A DNA stretch of 6,431 bases from an uncultured Actinomycetes bacterium (lineage in GTDB: Bacteria; Actinomycetota; Thermoleophilia; Solirubrobacterales; Thermoleophilaceae). Under the pieces are notes generated by a model. It ran no database searches, was not told where the DNA came from, and was given only the letters and a program-made list of their open reading frames with translations. Positions 1 through 6,431 of this stretch are shown here, piece by piece (positions within the stretch are counted from its first letter, which is position 1; each line of letters opens with the position of its first letter). The stretch lies in the NCBI GenBank assembly GCA_946481495.1, contig CAMLNW010000168.1, positions 1-6,431 on the forward strand, read 5' to 3'. The position numbers and the translations under genes were made by a program.

Positions 1-936
1 GTCGAGCGGATGCGCTTCGGCGCCTACCTCGTCTTCGCGGCGCTGTGGTCGGTGCTCGTCTACGCCGTGCTTGCCCACTGGGGCTTCGGCGGCGGCTGGC
101 TGATGGCCAACGGCACGCTCGACTTCGCCGGCGGCATCGCGGTCGAGATGGCGTCCGGCTTCTCGGCGCTCGCGGCGGCGCTGGTCGTCGGTGCGCGCAA
201 GGACTACGGCCGCCAGGCGCTGTTGCCGCACAACGCGGTCTACGTGGTGCTCGGCGCCGGACTGCTGTGGTTCGGCTGGTTCGGCTTCAACGGCGGCAGT
301 GGCTTCGGCACCGGCGACGCGAGCATCCTGGCGTTCACCAACACGCTGCTGGCGCCGGCCTGCACGCTGGTCGTCTGGTTCGCGCTCGACCTGATCCGTG
401 GTCGCAAGGTGACGGCGATCGGCGCCGCGACGGCGATCATCGTCGGCTGCGTCGTGATCACCCCGGCGGGCGGCTACGTAAGCCCGGGCTGGGCGATGGC
501 GCTCGGCGCCCTGGCGGCGCTGCCCTGCTACGCGATGATCGTCTGGCGGCCGCGTACGCGCGTCGACGAGACGCTCGACGTGCTGGCGGCGCACGGAGTC
601 GCCGGCCTAACCGGAATCCTGCTGCTCGGCCTCGTCGCCCAGGAGTCCTGGAACGGCGTCTCCGACGGCCTGCTCTCCGGCAACGCCGACCAGTTCCTCT
701 GGCAGGCGATCGCCGCGGTCGTCGTTCCGATCTACGCGTTCGTCGCCACCTTCATCCTGCTGAAGGTGATCGGTGCTGTGATGCCGCTGCGCGCGTCCGA
801 GCACGAGGAGGCGCTCGGCATGGACATCGTCCAGCACGGCGAGGAGGCCTACGTCACCGGCGAGGGCGCGATCCTGATCTCGGCGCCGGATGCGGCGGAC
901 TCCGAGGCTGGGGTCCCCGTCACGAACCCGGTCTGA
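1..936 (+). CDS. amt: Amt-family ammonium transporter, C-terminal part (5' end cut by window edge)
   Basis: The protein imports ammonium/ammonia through a trimeric inner-membrane channel. Reading frame is open from base 1, giving 311 residues; families run about 400-450, so roughly the first 100-140 residues lie outside. Residues below count from base 1. Family landmarks seen are LDFAGG (40-45), the pore stretch LLWFGWFGFNGGS (88-100), ITPAGGYV (153-160), the AAHGVAGLTG segment (196-205) and the cytosolic tail signature with GMDIVQHGEEAY (273-284). Hydrophobic helices alternate throughout. The second pore histidine is present (H198). The position of the first is glutamate (E49, codon 145-147, in AVEMASGF), a variant known from some fungal Mep and prokaryotic Amt proteins. 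No glnK follows; a terminator hairpin begins 7 bases after the stop and the next gene converges. The methionine at base 10 is internal, not the start. Confidence 0.96.
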   Translation, partial: VERMRFGAYLVFAALWSVLVYAVLAHWGFGGGWLMANGTLDFAGGIAVEMASGFSALAAALVVGARKDYGRQALLPHNAVYVVLGAGLLWFGWFGFNGGSGFGTGDASILAFTNTLLAPACTLVVWFALDLIRGRKVTAIGAATAIIVGCVVITPAGGYVSPGWAMALGALAALPCYAMIVWRPRTRVDETLDVLAAHGVAGLTGILLLGLVAQESWNGVSDGLLSGNADQFLWQAIAAVVVPIYAFVATFILLKVIGAVMPLRASEHEEALGMDIVQHGEEAYVTGEGAILISAPDAADSEAGVPVTNPV

Positions 937-943
937 TCGTCGC

Positions 944-974
944 GCGCGGGCCGGCGGTCACCGCCGGCCCGCGC
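944..974. terminator. Bidirectional GC hairpin between convergent genes
   Basis: Perfect inverted repeat: 14-bp arms at 944-957 and 961-974 with a 3-base loop (TCA). It fills the 42-base gap between the stop of the ammonium transporter (936) and the stop of the convergent hydrolase (979). Location and symmetry suit a terminator acting on both transcripts. There is no T-tract on either side, which is common for actinobacterial hairpin terminators. Confidence 0.75.
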
Positions 975-978
975 CACG

Positions 979-1728
979 TCAGCCCGCGGTGCGACGCAGG
1001 AAGCGCTCGAGGCGCTCGTTGAAGCCCGGCACGTGCTGCACGGCGTGGCCGCGCCCCGGCAGCTTCAGCCGCTCGGCGCCGAGCTGTTCGGCAAGCGCGT
1101 CGCAGACCGCCTCGATCGCGGGGTGGTGGTCGCCGGAGACGACCAGCGCCGGCACGCCGGCGGCGCGGACCGCCGCTAGGTCGGGCCGCGCCTCGCCCGG
1201 CGGACGCAGGCCGGGGGCGAGCTGACGCGCCTCAGTGAACGCCCGCTCCTGCTCCGGATCCTCGGGAAATTGGATGCGCGCGACCGCCTCGAACTCCTCG
1301 CGCGCCTGCTCGCGCGCGACCGGATCGTCGCCGGTGTAAGCGGCGGCAAGCGCCATGAACTCCTGGACCGCCGGCTGGTCGGCGGCGACCGCGAACAGCG
1401 GCGGCTCGATCAGCGTCAGCGAAAGCAGTCGCGACGGGTCGCTCGCCGCGGCGACCGCCAGACCGACGCCGCCATAGGAGAAGCCGACGCAGTGGGCGGG
1501 CTCGTCGGCGAGTAGCGCCGCGAGGTCACGTGCATCAACCTCCCAGTCCTGCCGTTCGGTCGCCGGGCTCGGCGAATAGCCGCGCCGTGCCGGCATGACG
1601 AGTCGCCAGCGCTCGGTCAATGGCTCCTGCGCGGCCCATGTCTGCTCGCGGTTGACGCCGCCGTGCACGAGCAGCAGCGGCTCGCCCATCCCTGACACCT
1701 TTACGTCCAGCGAGTTGTCGATCGCCAT
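979..1728 (-). CDS. Alpha/beta-hydrolase fold protein (esterase-like, substrate unknown)
   Basis: A 249-residue soluble alpha/beta hydrolase with a complete catalytic triad. Visible features are the oxyanion-hole strand LLLVHGG (18-24), nucleophile elbow GFSYGG with S84, acid in ALVVSGDHH (D200) and the catalytic histidine in GRGHAVQ (H228). A cap region lies between about 110 and 185. The size and motif order resemble the MhpC/BioH-type carboxylesterase group, but nothing fixes the substrate. No signal peptide is seen. The start chosen is ATG at 1728: the frame extends 36 codons further up, but that extension lies inside fic and lacks family character, while MAIDNSLDVKVSGMGEPLLL begins naturally. 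It starts 10 bases after the fic stop on the same strand, so co-transcription with fic is likely. There is no clear Shine-Dalgarno. Codon use is host-like. Function in relation to Fic is unknown. Confidence 0.9.
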   Translation of the reverse strand: MAIDNSLDVKVSGMGEPLLLVHGGVNREQTWAAQEPLTERWRLVMPARRGYSPSPATERQDWEVDARDLAALLADEPAHCVGFSYGGVGLAVAAASDPSRLLSLTLIEPPLFAVAADQPAVQEFMALAAAYTGDDPVAREQAREEFEAVARIQFPEDPEQERAFTEARQLAPGLRPPGEARPDLAAVRAAGVPALVVSGDHHPAIEAVCDALAEQLGAERLKLPGRGHAVQHVPGFNERLERFLRRTAG

Positions 1729-1735
1729 GGCGGCT

Positions 1736-1741
1736 ACCCTA
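1736..1741 (-). promoter_or_regulatory. Possible -10 element (TAGGGT) for a leaderless hydrolase transcript
   Basis: On the minus strand TAGGGT fits the actinobacterial -10 pattern TANNNT and ends 7 bases before the hydrolase ATG at 1728. That is the spacing expected if transcription starts at the start codon. Its TAG is also the fic stop codon. No convincing -35 is seen and the match is short, so this may be chance. Confidence 0.2.
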
Positions 1742-2890
1742 CCCACGATCAGAGACGAGCACGTCGAGAATTGCTTGTGCGACATAGCGCTGTTGACCGC
1801 GATCGCCGCTGCCGGCCCGGACGAGGATGCCTTCACTCTCCAGCCGTCGCAGTAGGTTGCCGGCCGTCGGGCGTGTCACGTTGAGGCGCTCGGTTACGAA
1901 GCGCGCCGTCAGGATCGGTGCTTGGCAGGCCAGGTCGACGATGGCGATCGCGTTCTTGGCAGGAAGCGCAGCTGCTCGCATGCGGTACTCCTCACGCAAC
2001 ATGATCAGGCGCTGAGCTCGGGTCACAGCGTCTGTTGCCTGGGCCTGGATCGCGGTCAGAAAGAGGTCGACCCACGTGGTCACGTCGCCAGTCTCGCCAA
2101 CCGAGCGCAGGGCGGCGTAGTAACTCTCTCGATCGCGCTCGAAGTAGGAGCTGATGTCGAGCAACGGCGCGGGTAGGCGGCCGTGTGCCACCAGCAGGAA
2201 GACGATCAGCAGCCGGCCGATACGGCCATTGCCGTCGAGGAACGGGTGGATCGTCTCCAGTTGGTAGTGGAGTAGCGCGTTCTGGACGAGCAGCGGCACG
2301 TTGCCCTCCTCGTGGGCAAACGACTCCCAGTCCGCGAGCAGGCGTGGTAGCTCCTCTGGAGGAGGCGGTACGAACTGGGCAGTCTCGATCGTCGAGCCCG
2401 GGGCGCCGATCCAGTTCTGGGATGTGCGCAACTCGCCGGGCATGCGGTCTCGGCCCCTGATGCCGGCCATTAGGCGCCTGTGCATGTCGCGCATCAGCCG
2501 AGTGCTGAGCGGAAGATCGGACTGGGCAAGTCCCCAGGCGAGGGCATCGACGTAGCCAAGGACCTCCTCGATGTCGGCATTGGGCGCGCCGCCTCCAGCC
2601 TCGAGCTCGAAGACGTCGGCCATCGAGGCGCGCGTGCCCTCGATTCGTGTCGAGAAGACCGCCTCGCGCAGCACGTAGGGTCGGATCAGGAGATCTGGAT
2701 TTGGCAGCAGCTCGCCAAGGCCTGCGAGTCGTCCCAACGCGGCCTCAGCCTCGGCGAGCAGAACGATTGTTGCGGGCTGGAGATCCAGCGTGCGAGGGAT
2801 CGCCTCAGGGAAGTAGGCGGCATAGCCATGTCTGCCGCCGGTGAGCCGCGCGCGCCCGAAGATGGTGCGGGGGTAGCGCTCTAGGTTCAC
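1739..2890 (-). CDS. fic: Fic-domain protein (class II AMP-transferase type) with C-terminal winged helix
   Basis: Fic enzymes usually transfer AMP from ATP to hydroxyl side chains of target proteins. With the GTG start at 2890 the product has 383 residues, close to the 370-380 usual for the Fic_N + Fic + winged-helix layout (SoFic-like). The N-terminal domain holds the inhibitory motif STRIEG (S80, E84, G85), placing it in class II, where the glutamate blocks productive ATP binding. A flap region near QFVPPPPEEL (172-181) precedes the intact catalytic motif HPFLDGNGRIGR (215-226: H215, D219, N221, R223, R226). Residues about 312-372 look like a winged helix (recognition stretch near VTRPTAGNLLRRLESEGIL). 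The frame stays open up to 3124, but that extension is antisense to the VOC gene and VNLERYPRTIFG is the natural start. No good Shine-Dalgarno is present. Codons such as AGG, CTA, CGA, ACA and CTT are more frequent than in neighbours, suggesting acquisition. The hydrolase follows after 10 bases. The target is unknown. Confidence 0.94.
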   Translation of the reverse strand: MNLERYPRTIFGRARLTGGRHGYAAYFPEAIPRTLDLQPATIVLLAEAEAALGRLAGLGELLPNPDLLIRPYVLREAVFSTRIEGTRASMADVFELEAGGGAPNADIEEVLGYVDALAWGLAQSDLPLSTRLMRDMHRRLMAGIRGRDRMPGELRTSQNWIGAPGSTIETAQFVPPPPEELPRLLADWESFAHEEGNVPLLVQNALLHYQLETIHPFLDGNGRIGRLLIVFLLVAHGRLPAPLLDISSYFERDRESYYAALRSVGETGDVTTWVDLFLTAIQAQATDAVTRAQRLIMLREEYRMRAAALPAKNAIAIVDLACQAPILTARFVTERLNVTRPTAGNLLRRLESEGILVRAGSGDRGQQRYVAQAILDVLVSDRG

Positions 2891-2896
2891 CGGTCC

Positions 2897-2902
2897 AGCA
2901 TA
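2897..2902 (-). promoter_or_regulatory. Possible -10 element (TATGCT) for a leaderless fic transcript
   Basis: Minus-strand TATGCT matches TANNNT and lies 6 bases before the GTG at 2890, which would make the fic mRNA leaderless or nearly so. This agrees with the lack of a ribosome binding site. It overlaps the outermost conserved bases of the operator array (2900-2914), so a bound repressor would cover it. No recognisable -35 hexamer is seen. Confidence 0.3.
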
Positions 2903-2904
2903 TC

Positions 2905-2969
2905 GACTATAAAGAAAAGTCGCGATCTCTTTATAGACGGGCCACAACTGTAAAGCGCGCTTTACAGTC
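2905..2969. promoter_or_regulatory. Four-copy operator-like array in the fic/VOC divergent promoter region
   Basis: Four copies of a 10-base half-site occur with alternating orientation: A 2905-2914 GACTATAAAG (forward), B 2929-2938 (reverse, reads GTCTATAAAG), C 2946-2955 AACTGTAAAG (forward) and D 2960-2969 (reverse, reads GACTGTAAAG). The shared core is CTRTAAAG. Spacers are 14 bases for A-B, 7 for B-C and 4 for C-D, so the two inverted pairs differ by 10 bases, about one helical turn. A and D extend into a 15-base inverted repeat (2900-2914 and 2960-2974) with one mismatch. The stretch is AT-rich against its surroundings and sits between divergent genes, so it should hold both promoters. 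Likely a dimeric DNA-binding protein acts here; the winged helix of the adjacent Fic is the nearest candidate. Confidence 0.75.
2947..2968. repeat. Perfect 22-bp palindrome (inner pair of the operator array)
   Basis: The arms ACTGTAAAGCG and CGCTTTACAGT are exact reverse complements with no spacer, centred between 2957 and 2958. It comprises half-sites C and D and lies 27 bases upstream of the VOC start codon. As DNA it looks like a dimer-binding operator. If transcription begins upstream of it, it would also form a hairpin in the VOC leader, though no T-tract or other terminator sign follows. Confidence 0.85.
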
Positions 2970-2981
2970 GATATAGGCGAC

Positions 2982-2989
2982 GAGAGGAG
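2982..2989 (+). promoter_or_regulatory. Ribosome binding site of the VOC gene
   Basis: GAGAGGAG lies 6 bases before the ATG at 2996. It is the only strong Shine-Dalgarno sequence at any gene start in the window and it fixes the VOC start, implying a transcript with a leader. Confidence 0.8.
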
Positions 2990-2995
2990 CAGACG

Positions 2996-3373
2996 ATGTT
3001 CGGCGACACCAAGGCATTCAGCGGCTTCGCGGTCGACGACCTCGACGCGGCCGAGACGTTCTACGGCGAGACGCTCGGGCTGAGGACCTCGCGGATGGAG
3101 GAGATGCCGCTGCTGACGCTCCACATCGCGGGCGATCGCGACACGATCGTCTACGAGAAGGATGACTTCGTCCCAGCGACCTACACGATCCTCAACTTCC
3201 CGGTCTCCGACGTCGACGCCGCCGTCGACGGGCTTGCCGAGCGTGGCGTGACGATGGAGAGCTACGAGGGCTTCGACCAGGACGACAAGGGGGTCGCGCG
3301 CGGCATGGGCCCCGACATCGCCTGGTTCAAGGACCCGGCCGGCAACGTCCTCGCGGTGCTCGGGGAGATGTAG
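2996..3373 (+). CDS. VOC-superfamily (glyoxalase/bleomycin-resistance fold) protein
   Basis: A 125-residue single-unit VOC protein made of two beta-alpha-beta-beta-beta modules. The first begins with [23 protein letters not shown] (written as [10 protein letters not shown], 7-16, plus [12 protein letters not shown], 18-29) and the second with [20 protein letters not shown]. It ends in the typical [13 protein letters not shown]. In metal-dependent members a His or Gln sits early in the first strand and a Glu follows the terminal GN(V/I). Here those places appear to be serine and alanine, so a metal-dependent enzyme such as glyoxalase I seems unlikely and binding or another chemistry is possible. 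The start is supported by a good ribosome binding site. Codon use is host-like. It is divergent from fic and shares the operator region, so it may be co-regulated. The ettA gene follows 32 bases downstream. Substrate unknown. Confidence 0.9.
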   Translation: MFGDTKAFSGFAVDDLDAAETFYGETLGLRTSRMEEMPLLTLHIAGDRDTIVYEKDDFVPATYTILNFPVSDVDAAVDGLAERGVTMESYEGFDQDDKGVARGMGPDIAWFKDPAGNVLAVLGEM

Positions 3374-3405
3374 GCGCGGCGCCTTCGCTAGCTTCGTCGG
3401 TCGCG

Positions 3406-5057
<1,652 letters not shown>

Positions 5058-5061
<4 letters not shown>

Positions 5062-5753
5062 AGCCGGAACTTCGGCCGGCCCTGGTACCAGAACAGGTCG
5101 TCGTACTTACCGGCATCGACGTAGTAGGAGAACTGGCCGCGCATGCTGCCTAGGTCGAAGGTCGCCCGACCCTTGCGGTCGACGTTCTTCGGCTTCGTGC
5201 CGCTCAGCGTGTAGCCAGACGCGTCGAGGATGTAGGCCTTGAGTGGCCGCTGGGTCGTGCCCTTGACGGTGATCCGCACCTTGCCGCCGCCGAGCTTGGC
5301 GAGCTCGATCTTCAGCTTGCGCGAGATCTCGGCCTGGCCGCTTGCCGGCACGGCGATACCGAGCGCCGGGTCGGGAGCGACGTCGAACTTGTAGCTCTCA
5401 CGCGTCTTCGGGTTGCGCTTGAACGAGAAGCCGCCGTTGGCCTTCGCGACGATCTCGCGCGTCGACGTTGGCTTGACGTTGTAGCCGGTGCCGTTCGGTG
5501 CGATCGTCCAGCTGCTGACTGTCACCGTCACCTTCGCGGCGACCGGTTGGCCGGCGTCGTTGCGGACCGTCCCGGCGATCGTGCGTCCCTTAGACGGCGA
5601 GCCGGCGCACAGCACGGTGCCGGCGCTGTCCTTGTTGCGCGCGCCCTTGCCGGCGCACTTCAGCGACAGCGTGGCGGCGTCGGCCGCGACGGGGATCGAC
5701 AGAGCGATGATCAGCGGGGCGGCAAGCGCCGCCACTCGGCTACGTGTGGTCAT
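5058..5753 (-). CDS. Secreted protein of unknown function with a carboxypeptidase-regulatory-like beta domain
   Basis: A 231-residue protein I do not recognise as a named family. Residues 1-26 form a Sec signal peptide: basic MTTRSR, a hydrophobic core ([16 protein letters not shown]) and an ADA cleavage site before ATLSL. The mature part is lysine-rich with two cysteines near its start (C33, C49) that could form a disulfide. From about 57 to 125 the pattern [11 protein letters not shown] followed by GGFSF resembles CarboxypepD_reg/prealbumin-like beta sandwiches, which are often extracellular. The C-terminal half (about 158-231) is beta-rich with many aromatics ([20 protein letters not shown]). 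There are no catalytic motifs or membrane anchor, so it is probably released or held by the wall non-covalently. The start at 5753 is fixed by the signal peptide. It begins 9 bases after the methyltransferase stop on the same strand. Its stop shares CTAG with the ettA stop. Confidence 0.85.
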
Positions 5754-5759
5754 GGCGGC

Positions 5760-5765
5760 AGCCTA
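5760..5765 (-). promoter_or_regulatory. Possible -10 element (TAGGCT) for a leaderless secreted-protein transcript
   Basis: Minus-strand TAGGCT fits TANNNT and ends 6 bases before the ATG at 5753. The first three bases are the methyltransferase stop codon. There is no Shine-Dalgarno in the 9-base gap, so the gene is either leaderless from this element or translated from the upstream transcript. Low-information match. Confidence 0.2.
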
Positions 5766-6431
5766 CGGGGCTGCCACGTCTATTACCGTCAGCAGGTACT
5801 CGGCTGGAGCGTCAAGGCTGCCGTCGGTGGCCTCGTTGTAACGCTCGTAGAGCGCGACCAGATCGGCGCGGGCAGCGTCCCACTTGCCCTGCGGCTCGAG
5901 CGCGGCCTTGGCGAGCACGACCGGGCCGAGCTTCTGCTCGCAGTGGTCGAGCCAGCTGTCGATCGAGTCCCAAGCGACCGCGAGGCTGTGGCGCTCGAAG
6001 ATCAGCTCGAGCCGGGGGTCGGAGAAGAGATCGCGGACATGCTCCTCGTCGCCCCAGAGCACCGGCGGCGTCAGCTCGGGCGGTGGTGGCGGGAGGTGCG
6101 CGCCGAGCGTCGCGAACATCTGACCGTTGAGGCCCGCCGGCGTCCACGCCGCGATGACCGGCGCCCGCGTCGGCCTGCTGGTGGCGCGGGGCGAACATCA
6201 CGCCGAAGACCGAGCTGACGCGGTCGAACAGCGCGCTGTCGAACGGCAGCGCCTCGGCGTCGCCCTCGACCCACTCGATCTCAACGCCCACCTCGGCTGC
6301 GCGAGCACGCGCAGCGTCGAGCAGCCCCGGGACCTGGTCGAGTCCGACGACGTGGGCTCCGCGCTGGGCGGCGGGGATGGCTGCGTTGCCGCTACCGGTC
6401 GCGACGTCGAGCACGTCCTTGCCCGGTCCGA
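5763..6431 (-). pseudogene. Class I SAM-dependent methyltransferase, frame broken, 5' end cut by window edge
   Basis: The N-terminal part, read from the right edge to about 6169, is a normal Rossmann methyltransferase start: motif I DVLDVATGSGNAAIPAAQRG, acidic GLDQ at the end of strand 2, then EWVEGDAEALPFDSALFD and VSSVFGVMFAPRHQQAD. From about 6165 down to the stop at 5763 the family-like protein continues in another frame: VIAAWTPAGLNGQMFATLG, then HLPPPPPELTPPVLWGDEE and a C-terminal part ending YLLTVIDVAAP. The segment normally between HQQA and the AAWTP strand (about ELLRVCRPGG in relatives) is missing. By my count the gap is short by about 32 bases, which fits the observed frame change. 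A few tens of N-terminal residues lie outside the window. The methyl acceptor is unknown. It is either a pseudogene or an assembly/sequencing error. The secreted-protein gene follows after 9 bases. Confidence 0.82.

Noticed and set aside
45..1022. Plus-strand open frame of 325 codons overlapping the ammonium transporter
   Set aside because: It is an Arg/Gly/Ala-rich shadow of the transporter frame and runs across the terminator hairpin.
1729..1836. Starting the hydrolase at the ATG at 1836
   Set aside because: The 36 extra codons overlap the 3' end of fic in another frame and do not resemble a hydrolase N-terminus.
1739..2975. Fic plus a small antitoxin (FicTA or Doc/Phd-like module)
   Set aside because: No small partner gene is present, and the inhibitory motif is inside the Fic protein itself (class II), so a separate antitoxin is not expected.
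2891..3124. Extending fic upstream to the ATG at 3124 (461 residues)
   Set aside because: The extra 78 residues are antisense to the VOC gene, cross the operator region and lack Fic character; the GTG at 2890 gives the family length.
3372..3384. Small inverted repeat AGGCGC/GCGCCT at the VOC stop as a terminator
   Set aside because: It has only 6-bp arms with a 1-base spacer and no T-tract; such short repeats are expected by chance in this composition.
5082..5091. 10-bp palindrome CTGGTACCAG
   Set aside because: It lies inside the secreted-protein coding region (Trp-Tyr-Gln codons), is isolated, and has no partner sites.
6144..6180. Programmed ribosomal frameshift in the methyltransferase
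   Set aside because: There is no slippery heptamer, and a core segment of the fold appears to be missing as well, so a deletion or sequence error fits better than recoding.

Overview
The window reads as a chromosomal segment from a high-GC actinobacterium. The evidence is strong G/C preference at third codon positions in most genes, several starts without a Shine-Dalgarno sequence, and the style of the ammonium transporter, VOC and EttA proteins. A Thermoleophilia/Solirubrobacterales-type lineage is my guess from protein style only. Seven protein genes fill nearly all of the sequence and no gene-free stretch exceeds about 105 bases. I see no rRNA, tRNA, CRISPR array, insertion sequence, attachment site or replication origin.

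Left part (1-980): the 3' three quarters of an Amt-type ammonium transporter gene enters from the left edge. It ends at a strong GC hairpin shared with the converging gene on the other strand. In the transporter the first pore histidine is replaced by glutamate.

Middle (979-3373): on the minus strand a Fic-domain AMP-transferase-type gene is followed 10 bases later by an alpha/beta-hydrolase gene, probably one transcription unit. Divergent to fic, on the plus strand, is a small VOC (glyoxalase-fold) gene. The roughly 105-base fic/VOC gap is the most unusual non-coding stretch. It is AT-rich against a very GC-rich background and carries four copies of a 10-base half-site in alternating orientation. 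The right-hand pair forms a perfect 22-bp palindrome. Fic itself ends in a winged-helix-like domain, so autoregulation by Fic is a reasonable hypothesis. The fic gene also uses codons that its neighbours avoid, which suggests transfer into this locus.

Right part (3406-6431): ettA, a complete ABC-F translation factor, converges on a secreted protein of unknown function, and their two TAG stops share one CTAG. Upstream of the secreted-protein gene on the minus strand is a class I SAM-dependent methyltransferase, cut by the right edge. Its reading frame is broken around 6145-6174, with a missing segment I estimate at about 32 bases. It is either a pseudogene or a local sequence error.

Overall this is mostly ordinary chromosome. 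The one candidate for something less described is the fic-hydrolase unit with its operator array.
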